Below, in pieces: positions 1 to 5,520 of a stretch of 6,937 bases of DNA. The notes under the pieces are model-generated. The model was not told the origin of the DNA. It saw only the letters and a list, made by a program, of their open reading frames with translations, and searched no databases. The position numbers and the translations under genes were made by a program. Source of the DNA: Methanomicrobium sp. (GTDB lineage Archaea > Halobacteriota > Methanomicrobia > Methanomicrobiales > Methanomicrobiaceae); NCBI GenBank assembly GCA_017553245.1, contig JAFZMT010000021.1, positions 1-6,937 on the forward strand, read 5' to 3'. Each line of letters starts with the position of its first letter. Position 1 is the first letter of the stretch.

Positions 1-1
1 A

Positions 2-1642
2 GACCGCGACGCCGCCGCAAACGAAGAAAAAACAAAGAAAGGACTCTTAACAAAGAAGGGACTCTTCGGATTCGCAAAGGCACTCGTCGAGAGAAAGCGA
101 GAGGAGTATGACCCGAAAATTCACGGAACGCTCGTCGATTTGGAGTTCCGCGGCGGCGACGGCATTGAGGAAGTCGAGGTATACGGCGTCAACGAACCCT
201 GCGCATATGTCCGAATCACCTTCGACAAGAGCACAAACGAGTATATGTACAACGTCCTTGAGCCGACTCTCAACCCGGCGCTTGAAAAACTCCGGCAGGA
301 GATTGTGCAGAGGCTCTTTGAGACTCTGAATGTCAACACGAAAGACCTCACCGAAGATAAGGCACGCGGCATCCTGCGCGACGAAATCTGCGACATAATC
401 GAGGACTACGGGCTTAAGCTCTCCGTCGGCGACCGCGAAAAAATAATCTATTACATAGTCCGCGATTTCATGGGCGAAGGTCTCATAGACGCCATCATGC
501 ACGACAAATACATCGAGGACGTATCCTGCGACGGACTCAACATCCCCATCTTCGTCTTCCACACCAAGTATGAGTCCGTGCAGACCGGCGTTGTCTACGA
601 AAGCGCCGCCGTCCTCGACTCCTTCGTCATAAAACTCGCGCAGAAAGCCGGCAAATACATCTCCATCGCCGAACCCGTCCTCGACGCCACAATGGCGGAC
701 GGCTCGCGCATACAGATGACGCTCGGCAGCGAGGTAACCGCGCACGGATCGACGTTTACAATACGCAAATTCAGGGACGAACCCATAACCCCCGCCGACC
801 TCATAGAATGGGGAACGTTCTCGCCGCTCTCCATCGCCTACATCTGGATGGCGGTCGAAGCCGGCAAATCCTGCATATTCGCGGGCGGCACCGCCTCGGG
901 AAAGACGACCTCGCTCAACGCCGTCTCGCTTTTCATACCGCCGCTTGCCAAGATAGTCACCCTTGAGGACACCCGCGAACTTCGGCTGCCGCATCAGAAC
1001 TGGATCCCGAGCATCACCCGCGAATCCTTCGACAGGGACGGAAAAGGCTCCATCGACATGTATGAACTCCTGCGTGCCGCTCTCCGCCAGCGCCCCGAAT
1101 ACATCCTCGTCGGCGAAGTCAGGGGCACCGAGATGCAGACGCTCTTTCAGGCGATGAGCACGGGGCATGTCACGTACTCCACGATGCACGCCGATTCCGT
1201 CGCCGGCGCCGTCCACAGAATCGAAAACCCGCCCATGAACGTCCCGAGAAACATGCTCAGTTCCTTAAATCTCATGAGCATACAGGTGCAGGCAAAGATC
1301 GGCGGTCAGCGCGTGCGCCGGAACAAGCAGATAATCGAGATTCTCGACATCGACCCGCGGACAAACGAGCTTATCACCAACGAAGTTTTCCGATGGCATC
1401 AGTCTTCGGATGAAATCCGCTACTCGGGCAAATCCTACATCCTCGAAGAGATAATGGAGACGCACGGCTGGGATGAGGAAAGAATGCTCGAGGAACTCAA
1501 GCGCCGGCAGGAAATTCTCGAATGGATGCGGCGGAAAAAACTGAGGAATTACCGCGATGTCGGCAAAGTCCTCATGTCCTACTACCGCGACCCCGCCGCC
1601 GTCATAAAACTCGTCAGAGGTGACGCCGATGAACATCTATGA
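2..1642 (+). CDS. Archaeal type IV pilus / Tad-type secretion ATPase (GspE/FlaI/VirB11 family), 5' partial
   Basis: This is the cytoplasmic hexameric motor that hydrolyses ATP to drive pilin insertion into a growing pilus. The frame is open from nt 2, so the true start lies upstream; 546 codons are visible before the TGA at 1640-1642. The ATPase core is complete: Walker A GGTASGKT (nt 884-907), Asp box LEDTRE (962-979), Walker B YILVGEVRG with the catalytic Glu (1100-1126), and the His box TGHVTYSTMHA (1160-1192). The region before Walker A (about nt 350-840) matches the usual N-terminal sensing domain, with the family-like stretch EDVSCDGLNIPIFVFH. The C-terminus is a charged helical tail, EERMLEELKRRQEILEWMRR. 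The visible N-terminus is Lys-rich and carries a repeated TKKGLL/TKKGLF hexapeptide. It overlaps the downstream platform gene by 14 nt, which points to translational coupling. Whether the machine is a pilus, an archaellum or a Tad/Epd-like system is inferred: the two separate platform genes favour a pilus of the Tad/Epd kind over an archaellum. Confidence 0.95.
   Translation, partial: DRDAAANEEKTKKGLLTKKGLFGFAKALVERKREEYDPKIHGTLVDLEFRGGDGIEEVEVYGVNEPCAYVRITFDKSTNEYMYNVLEPTLNPALEKLRQEIVQRLFETLNVNTKDLTEDKARGILRDEICDIIEDYGLKLSVGDREKIIYYIVRDFMGEGLIDAIMHDKYIEDVSCDGLNIPIFVFHTKYESVQTGVVYESAAVLDSFVIKLAQKAGKYISIAEPVLDATMADGSRIQMTLGSEVTAHGSTFTIRKFRDEPITPADLIEWGTFSPLSIAYIWMAVEAGKSCIFAGGTASGKTTSLNAVSLFIPPLAKIVTLEDTRELRLPHQNWIPSITRESFDRDGKGSIDMYELLRAALRQRPEYILVGEVRGTEMQTLFQAMSTGHVTYSTMHADSVAGAVHRIENPPMNVPRNMLSSLNLMSIQVQAKIGGQRVRRNKQIIEILDIDPRTNELITNEVFRWHQSSDEIRYSGKSYILEEIMETHGWDEERMLEELKRRQEILEWMRRKKLRNYRDVGKVLMSYYRDPAAVIKLVRGDADEHL
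31..66 (+). repeat. 18-bp in-frame tandem duplication in the ATPase N-terminal region
   Basis: Two adjacent 18-bp copies, aacaaagaaaggactctt (31-48) and aacaaagaagggactctt (49-66), differ at one base. The length is a multiple of three, so the reading frame is kept and the protein gains a second TKKGL(L/F) hexapeptide. It lies in a Lys-rich segment before the conserved domains. Confidence 0.9.
1617..1623 (+). promoter_or_regulatory. Shine-Dalgarno site that sets the start of the first platform gene
   Basis: The sequence gaggtga fits the anti-SD of archaeal 16S rRNA and ends 5 nt before the ATG at 1629. An in-frame GTG at 1620 lies inside this motif, so it is unlikely to be the start. The site lies within the 3' end of the ATPase gene, which fits coupled translation. 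Confidence 0.75.
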
Positions 1643-2564
1643 GCGCTTCTGCTTCAACCTGCTCGGCGAAAGGATAAAGGCGCGGATAAAATCCAAAAGG
1701 GAAGCCGATTCCGCGCTGATAAACCAAATGCTCAGCGCCCGCATGAGAATCTCCTTCGAGGCGTATCTGGCGACCGCATACATCAGTGCGTTTGCGCTCG
1801 GCACCCTTGCGGCACTCGCCGCGGGCATAGTAACCTTCATTCTCAGGCTGCCGCTGATGATTTACGGTCTCGGCAGTCTCCCCGACATCTTCTATGACTT
1901 AAGCGGATACAGCCTTTTTATCGGATCGGCAATCGCGGCGGCATTCGCGTTTGTGATATTCGCAGGTCTCACATGGCTCGGATTCATGCTCTACCCCTCA
2001 ATACGCGCAGGCGAGCGCCGCCGCAGCATAGACGCGACACTGCCGTATGCGATAAACTACATAACCGCGATGTCGGCTGCGGGAATCCCGCCCGCCGAGG
2101 TCTTCAGACTTCTCGGAGAAAGCGAAATCTACGGCGAAAGTGCCGTCGAAGCCCGCTATCTCACCCGCGAAGTATACATCTTCGGCAGAGACCTTCTGGA
2201 AGCGCTCAGAATCGTAGGGCAATACACCCCCAGCGACCGTATGAGGGATTTCCTTCAGGGCGCGGGCGCAAGCATATCCTCGGGAAGCAACCTCACGGGC
2301 TACTTCAGGAACAAATCGGAGCAGTATGCCCGCGAAAACCGAATGGAGCAGAAGAACTTCCTTGAGACGCTCGGACTCATCTCGGAGTCCTACGTGACCG
2401 CGCTCGTTGCCGGAACGCTCTTTCTGATAATCCTGCAATCGATAATGTCCTCGATAAGCGGCAGCGGCAACCCGATCTTCCTTTACGTCGTCATCTACGG
2501 CATAATTCCGCTCGGCAGTCTGCTTTTCGTGATACTCATAGACGCAATGACGCCGGAGATATGA
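1629..2564 (+). CDS. Type II secretion F-domain membrane platform protein (FlaJ/TadB-like), first of two
   Basis: This is a polytopic inner-membrane protein of the GspF/FlaJ/TadB-TadC superfamily, which docks the ATPase and forms the platform for pilus assembly. From the ATG it has 311 residues. The N-terminus is basic (GERIKARIKSKREAD). Hydrophobic segments lie at about residues 46-71, 95-120, 254-275 and 281-303. The cytoplasmic T2SS-F domain lies between the second and third of these and begins RRRSIDATLPYAINYITAMS, with AAGIPPAEVFRLL following. This arrangement of two membrane helices, a cytoplasmic helical domain and two more helices is that of one F-domain module. FlaJ and haloarchaeal PilC carry such modules in one chain; here the second is in the next gene, as in Tad loci. 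The loop between the last two helices is short (SSISGSGNP), unlike its partner. The ATG at 1629 was chosen over the GTG at 1620 because of the gaggtga site 5 nt upstream. Confidence 0.9.
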   Translation: MNIYERFCFNLLGERIKARIKSKREADSALINQMLSARMRISFEAYLATAYISAFALGTLAALAAGIVTFILRLPLMIYGLGSLPDIFYDLSGYSLFIGSAIAAAFAFVIFAGLTWLGFMLYPSIRAGERRRSIDATLPYAINYITAMSAAGIPPAEVFRLLGESEIYGESAVEARYLTREVYIFGRDLLEALRIVGQYTPSDRMRDFLQGAGASISSGSNLTGYFRNKSEQYARENRMEQKNFLETLGLISESYVTALVAGTLFLIILQSIMSSISGSGNPIFLYVVIYGIIPLGSLLFVILIDAMTPEI

Positions 2565-2592
2565 AGGAGAAAGGATATCTGAAGGAGAAAGG
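2562..2592 (+). repeat. Duplicated Shine-Dalgarno segment between the two platform genes
   Basis: The 13-bp sequence tgaaggagaaagg occurs perfectly at 2562-2574 and 2580-2592, 18 bp apart. The first copy contains the TGA stop of the upstream gene. Both copies contain ggag. The downstream copy runs into ggtgg (2591-2595), which is 6 nt before the ATG at 2602 and is the better placed ribosome binding site. The likely origin is an 18-bp tandem duplication. Confidence 0.85.
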
Positions 2593-2601
2593 TGGAAGAA
2601 T

Positions 2602-3729
2602 ATGTCAGAGATATTCAATCGGTTTATGATGCGGCTGACGGGGCAGAAAAATGCGCTGAAAGAGCATGAAGAATCCGAGCTTACCGCGGATGAACTCATG
2701 CAGAAAGAGATTCTCCGCAGGATTGCACTTAAGAAAAAGTCCGAAGAAGGCATAAACAGACTCTTATCCGACCCCGTCGGGATGCTGACCGAAAAGCCCG
2801 AAAACATCCTCATAATCTCGGTTCCGCTCGCGTTAATCACCGTAATCGCAGGCATCATACGCATTGCCCTCGAAGAAGGCGGCAGGCACATCCTCGCATC
2901 GACAGCCGTTGACGATATCGTCGTCCTCGCGGTTTTCATCGCGCTTACGCCCTATGCCGTCCTCGTTACGCGGGAAGGGATGCGGATACGAAGCATAGAA
3001 ACGGCGCTTCCCAACTTCTTTCGGGATCTCGCGGGCATGAACGAGAGCGGAATGACGCTTCCCAGCGCCGTTCACACGGTCTCCGGCGGCGACTACGGAA
3101 GGCTCACGGCACATATCCGCAGGATGGATAACGAAATCTCGTGGAACATCCCGTTCATCGACGCAATCGTGAGATTCGGCGACTCTCTGGGAGCGCCGCT
3201 TGCAAAACGCAGTGTCGACCTCGTAGCCAAGGCAAGTGTCGCGGGCGGCAACGTAAGCGAAGCCCTGAAAGCCGCCGCCGAAGACTCCTACGAGTTCGTT
3301 AATCTCGCCGAAGAACGCCGCAACAACATGATAATCTACGTCATCATCGTCATCATCTCCTTTCTGGTCTTCCTCTTCATCATCGGCGTAATGACGGCAA
3401 CCTTCCTTCAGACCATGGCGGACGCGGGCTCAGCCTTCTATTCCGGTGCGGGAGGAGCCGGAGCGGGGGCGGGAACGGCAGGTGCGGGAACTGCGGGAGG
3501 CGCAGGCAGTGCAGCCGCGACGGGTGCCTCGACTTTCGGCGCAATGTCGGTCGGCGGCGGTCAGGACATGGAACTCTATAAGCGCATATTCTCGCACGCG
3601 GCAATGATTCAGGCGTTCTTCTCGGGACTTGTTGCGGGACAGATGGGCGAGGGCAACGCGGTTGCGGGGCTTAAATATTCGCTTATTATGCTTGCAATCG
3701 CATGGATTGCGTTCAGATTCGTTATCTGA
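2602..3729 (+). CDS. Type II secretion F-domain membrane platform protein (FlaJ/TadC-like), second of two, with Gly/Ala-rich loop
   Basis: This 375-residue protein is the partner platform subunit of the pilus assembly machine. The first 60 residues are hydrophilic and highly charged. Hydrophobic segments follow at about residues 67-90 and 104-123. A cytoplasmic F-type domain lies at about 126-240 (IRSIETALPNFFRDLAGMNE, then SGMTLPSAVHTV and KASVAGGNVSEALKAAAED). A strong membrane helix is at 242-270, and hydrophobic segments at about 331-348 and 356-375 complete the chain. Between residues 276 and 320 is a low-complexity Gly/Ala/Ser/Thr stretch, which by the expected topology faces the outside of the membrane. 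It is absent from the sister protein. The ATG at 2602 has ggtgg 6 nt upstream. The gene follows its sister by 37 nt and is the last gene of the operon in this window. The family call is firm; the exact filament it serves is not known from sequence. Confidence 0.9.
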   Translation: MSEIFNRFMMRLTGQKNALKEHEESELTADELMQKEILRRIALKKKSEEGINRLLSDPVGMLTEKPENILIISVPLALITVIAGIIRIALEEGGRHILASTAVDDIVVLAVFIALTPYAVLVTREGMRIRSIETALPNFFRDLAGMNESGMTLPSAVHTVSGGDYGRLTAHIRRMDNEISWNIPFIDAIVRFGDSLGAPLAKRSVDLVAKASVAGGNVSEALKAAAEDSYEFVNLAEERRNNMIIYVIIVIISFLVFLFIIGVMTATFLQTMADAGSAFYSGAGGAGAGAGTAGAGTAGGAGSAAATGASTFGAMSVGGGQDMELYKRIFSHAAMIQAFFSGLVAGQMGEGNAVAGLKYSLIMLAIAWIAFRFVI

Positions 3730-3828
3730 CGACATCGAATAAACGGATTGGTGAAATGAGGCGGCTGAAGCGGCAGAGACATCAGCGACCGCAAAAAGAG
3801 AGCCTTCGCTCCGTCATAACCCGCGTAT

Positions 3829-3856
3829 AAAAAAGGTCGGTATCCGTTTCGGATAC
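3829..3856 (-). terminator. Hairpin followed by T-tract downstream of aIF1
   Basis: Positions 3840-3856 (gtatccgtttcggatac on the plus strand) form a perfect 7-bp stem with a 3-nt loop. Reading on the minus strand, the hairpin is followed after 5 nt by six Ts (complement of A3829-3834). This lies 54 nt past the aIF1 stop codon. Archaeal RNA polymerase terminates mainly at T-rich tracts, so the T6 is the likely active part and the hairpin may stabilise the 3' end. The rest of the convergent gap (3730-3909) holds no supported gene. Confidence 0.5.
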
Positions 3857-3909
3857 GACATAATAACCCGTTCGCCGCAGATCGCGATGACGACTGCGAT
3901 ACCGGCGAA

Positions 3910-4215
3910 TCAGTTTATATTGTCAAGTTTATATCCTTTGTCCGTGAGGAGCTTTTTGACTCTCTCGCGGTGATTACCCTGAAGCTCTATTATATTATCC
4001 TTAATAGTGCCGCCGCAGGCGAGTTTGCTCTTCAGGAATTTTTGAAGTTCTTCGAGATCGATATCCATCGGATCGAGTCCCTCGATTACGGTAACCTCTT
4101 TTCCGTATCGTCTCTTGTTGATCTTAACGCTAATCTGTTGCTGCTCTTTTGCTACTTCTTCGCAAATGCACAATTCTTTTGGTAGTCCGCATTTGGGACA
4201 AATACCACCTGTCAT
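3910..4215 (-). CDS. Translation initiation factor aIF1 (SUI1/eIF1 family)
   Basis: aIF1 binds the 30S subunit near the P site and promotes accurate start-codon selection. The 101-residue protein opens with a zinc-ribbon-like CPKC...CIC set of four cysteines (residues 6, 9, 16, 18). The SUI1 fold follows with the family signatures [26 protein letters not shown] and [15 protein letters not shown]. Length and motif order are those of archaeal aIF1. The ATG at 4215 was chosen over the in-frame TTG at 4230: neither has a Shine-Dalgarno, but a TATA box centred near 4242 sits about 27 bp upstream of this ATG, as expected for a leaderless message, and the shorter form matches the family N-terminus. 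The gene is notably AT-rich (106 G+C in 240 bases at 3961-4200, 44%) compared with neighbours near 65%. It is probably transcribed alone, since a T-rich terminator separates it from the methyltransferase gene. Confidence 0.95.
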   Translation of the reverse strand: MTGGICPKCGLPKELCICEEVAKEQQQISVKINKRRYGKEVTVIEGLDPMDIDLEELQKFLKSKLACGGTIKDNIIELQGNHRERVKKLLTDKGYKLDNIN

Positions 4216-4235
4216 TACTATTACATTCAATTCTG

Positions 4236-4250
4236 AAATATATAGTTCTT
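4236..4250 (-). promoter_or_regulatory. TATA box / BRE of the aIF1 gene
   Basis: On the minus strand the sequence reads aagaactatatattt, an archaeal TATA box with a purine-rich BRE-like flank. Its centre is about 27 bp before the ATG at 4215, the usual TATA-to-start-site distance. Transcription would therefore begin at or next to the A of the start codon. Confidence 0.6.
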
Positions 4251-4302
4251 GGCATACGCTGCGGATTTTTCAATTTAAAGTGATCTCATTCGTCACGGCT
4301 TG

Positions 4303-4320
4303 AAAAGAAGAATTCAAAAA
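4303..4320 (-). terminator. T-rich terminator downstream of the TrmI-like gene
   Basis: Read on the minus strand this is tttttgaattcttctttt, two T runs (5 and 4) and further Ts, beginning 23 nt after the TAG stop of the methyltransferase. Archaeal RNA polymerase terminates at such U-rich 3' ends. It would separate the upstream four-gene cluster from aIF1. Confidence 0.5.
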
Positions 4321-4343
4321 GATATTAAATGTGATTCGGTCGG

Positions 4344-5075
4344 CTATTTCCTGCACACCGTTATGTATCCCGTGTGGGCTACCCTTGTCGACGGGCGTGT
4401 TCCGCGCTCGGTTCTTGTCAGTTCGCGCCCTATGAACTCATGGCAGGTGACCTCCGCAAACAGCGGAATTGCCGCGTCCATGACCGTAAAAGTATGCTCC
4501 AGAAACGGCGTGTATGTCGCCAGATAGCCGCCGCTCTTAAGGAGTTTATATGCGTGTTCGATATGCTCCTTCTCAATCTGCATATCCAGATGAACGACAT
4601 CGAAGACACCTTCGCCTTCGGCATCCAGCATATCCCCGGCAATGACCTCGACGTTATCCAGCCCCGCCTCAAGGATATTCGCACGGCAGATTTCGGCAAA
4701 CTCCGGGCGCTTCTCATAGGAGGTCACGTGCCCCGCGATGCCGCCGAAGTAGATAGCCGCAACCCCGCTTCCGCATCCGGCATCGAGGACTCTGTCCCTG
4801 CGGTTCATGCCCGTATATGCAATCACCATGCCGATGTCCTTGGGAAGCATGGGCGCGCCGGTCCTTTTTGCGTGGTTGAAGAAATCGGTCGGTCTGGGCA
4901 CCCGCACCTGAAACGGCTTGTCAAGGTGCGAATAAATAGTCCCGCCCGACTCCATCCCGATAAGATCGCCGAGTTTCAGGATGCCCCTGTCCGTGGAGAA
5001 GTCTTTTTCAACCGCCCTTACAAAAAATTCGCGCTTTCCGTCGAATAAAAGCACTCTGTCGTTTTCCCGAATCAT
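4344..5075 (-). CDS. trmI: TrmI-like tRNA (adenine-58-N1) methyltransferase, SAM-dependent
   Basis: The archaeal TrmI family transfers a methyl group from S-adenosylmethionine to A58 (and A57 in some archaea) of the tRNA T-loop. The 243-residue protein has the small N-terminal beta domain (IRENDRVLLFDGKREFFV) and a Rossmann methyltransferase domain: motif I VLDAGCGSGVAAIYF (97-111), acidic SYEKRPE (119-125), GDMLD (147-151), motif IV FDVVHLDM (158-165). The C-terminus, RPSTRVAHTGYITVCRK, is the family signature, with the HTGY element. One departure is seen in motif IV: the Asp (D164) is present, but the Pro-Trp found soon after it in TrmI proteins such as the Thermus enzyme (LDLMEPWK) is replaced by QIEKE. 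The start ATG at 5075 fits the family N-terminus but lacks a clear Shine-Dalgarno. NAC lies 32 nt upstream, suggesting co-transcription. Older annotations sometimes call relatives protein-L-isoaspartate methyltransferase; the C-terminus argues against that. Confidence 0.85.
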   Translation of the reverse strand: MIRENDRVLLFDGKREFFVRAVEKDFSTDRGILKLGDLIGMESGGTIYSHLDKPFQVRVPRPTDFFNHAKRTGAPMLPKDIGMVIAYTGMNRRDRVLDAGCGSGVAAIYFGGIAGHVTSYEKRPEFAEICRANILEAGLDNVEVIAGDMLDAEGEGVFDVVHLDMQIEKEHIEHAYKLLKSGGYLATYTPFLEHTFTVMDAAIPLFAEVTCHEFIGRELTRTERGTRPSTRVAHTGYITVCRK

Positions 5076-5107
5076 AAAAGCAGGGTTAAAGTATGGTGAC
5101 TGTCGTA

Positions 5108-5443
5108 TTACTCCGAGAGCTTGATTATTGCCTCGGCAATGTCGCCCTTTGTCTCTTTCAATGCGGCAAGAGCGGCATCCTTCGAGACCGAAGCCTGCTC
5201 GGCGACCATGGCGACGTCCTCATCTGGAATAACCGTCTCGGCTTCCTCGAATCTCATATCGCCCGAGAGCTGATATGTGGTTGCGCCCTGCATCGTGGTC
5301 GCGACAACCTCGGCGTTCTCAAAGATGTAGTTTCCTTTCTTCGTATAGACAATGACGCGCTCGACATCCTCGAACTGTTCCATCTTCATGCCGAGCTTTT
5401 TCATCATCGCTTTCATCTGTTTTGGGTTGACTCCCGGAATCAT
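5108..5443 (-). CDS. nac: Archaeal nascent polypeptide-associated complex protein (NAC)
   Basis: Archaeal NAC is a homodimer that binds the ribosome and contacts nascent chains as they leave the exit tunnel. The 111-residue protein has the expected architecture. A short basic N-terminus (GVNPKQMKAMMKKLGMKMEQ) holds the ribosome-contacting type of sequence. The NAC beta-barrel region is at about residues 25-65 (VERVIVYTKKGNYIFENAEV...TTYQLSG). A C-terminal UBA domain is at about 73-111 (DVAMVAEQASVSKDAALAAL, then KGDIAEAIIKLSE). Length is normal for the family. The ATG at 5443 has a strong Shine-Dalgarno 7 nt upstream. The gene lies between the PUA-protein gene (77 nt) and the methyltransferase gene (32 nt), all on the same strand. 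Confidence 0.97.
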   Translation of the reverse strand: MIPGVNPKQMKAMMKKLGMKMEQFEDVERVIVYTKKGNYIFENAEVVATTMQGATTYQLSGDMRFEEAETVIPDEDVAMVAEQASVSKDAALAALKETKGDIAEAIIKLSE

Positions 5444-5450
5444 ATTGTCT

Positions 5451-5459
5451 CTCCTTTCC
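5451..5459 (-). promoter_or_regulatory. Shine-Dalgarno site of NAC
   Basis: On the minus strand the sequence is ggaaaggag, ending 7 nt before the ATG at 5443. It is among the strongest ribosome binding sites in the window, in keeping with a highly expressed ribosome-associated protein. Confidence 0.7.
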
Positions 5460-5469
5460 TTATAATATG

Positions 5470-5518
5470 CAATCGAATGTGTAATAAAATGTGTAATTAA
5501 GTGGGCAATCCTCGATTG
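5470..5518. repeat. 12-bp tandem repeat framed by a 7-bp inverted repeat upstream of NAC
   Basis: Two 12-bp units, aatgtgtaataa (5476-5487) and aatgtgtaatta (5488-5499), differ at one base. They are framed by caatcga (5470-5476) and tcgattg (5512-5518), exact reverse complements. The AT-rich centre contains TATA-like sequence on the minus strand (tttattac, complement of about 5483-5490), which would place a start near 5460, just before the NAC Shine-Dalgarno. It may be a NAC promoter with an operator-like arrangement, or the 3' end structure of the PUA message; the sequence alone does not decide. Confidence 0.5.
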
Positions 5519-5520
5519 AA

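Noticed and set aside
47..1216. 389-codon open frame on the minus strand opposite the ATPase gene
   Set aside because: The opposite strand encodes an ATPase with every motif intact. The antisense frame is a by-product of GC-rich codon use and its translation shows no recognisable domain.
1998..2939. 313-codon open frame on the minus strand across the two platform genes
   Set aside because: It spans the boundary between two well-supported membrane protein genes and their ribosome binding site, and its translation has no family features.
3756..3830. 24-codon Arg-rich micro-ORF (begins MRRLKRQRHQRP) just after the pilus operon, with ggtga close upstream
   Set aside because: The ggtga is only 1-2 nt from the ATG, which is too close for a normal site, and a basic 24-residue peptide can arise by chance in this composition. 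Conservation in relatives would be needed to revive it.
3874..3906. Alternative small stems (cgcag/ctgcg and atcgc/gcgat) before the aIF1 stop, considered as an ncRNA
   Set aside because: The stems are only 5 bp, mutually exclusive, and have no C/D-box, K-turn or tRNA-like features.
4216..4343. Short plus-strand open frames in the spacer upstream of aIF1
   Set aside because: They run into neighbouring genes in antisense and lack ribosome binding sites; the spacer is explained by a T-rich terminator and the aIF1 promoter.
4374..5048. 224-codon plus-strand open frame opposite the methyltransferase gene
   Set aside because: The minus strand carries clear SAM-binding motifs and the TrmI C-terminal signature; the plus-strand translation has no recognisable features.
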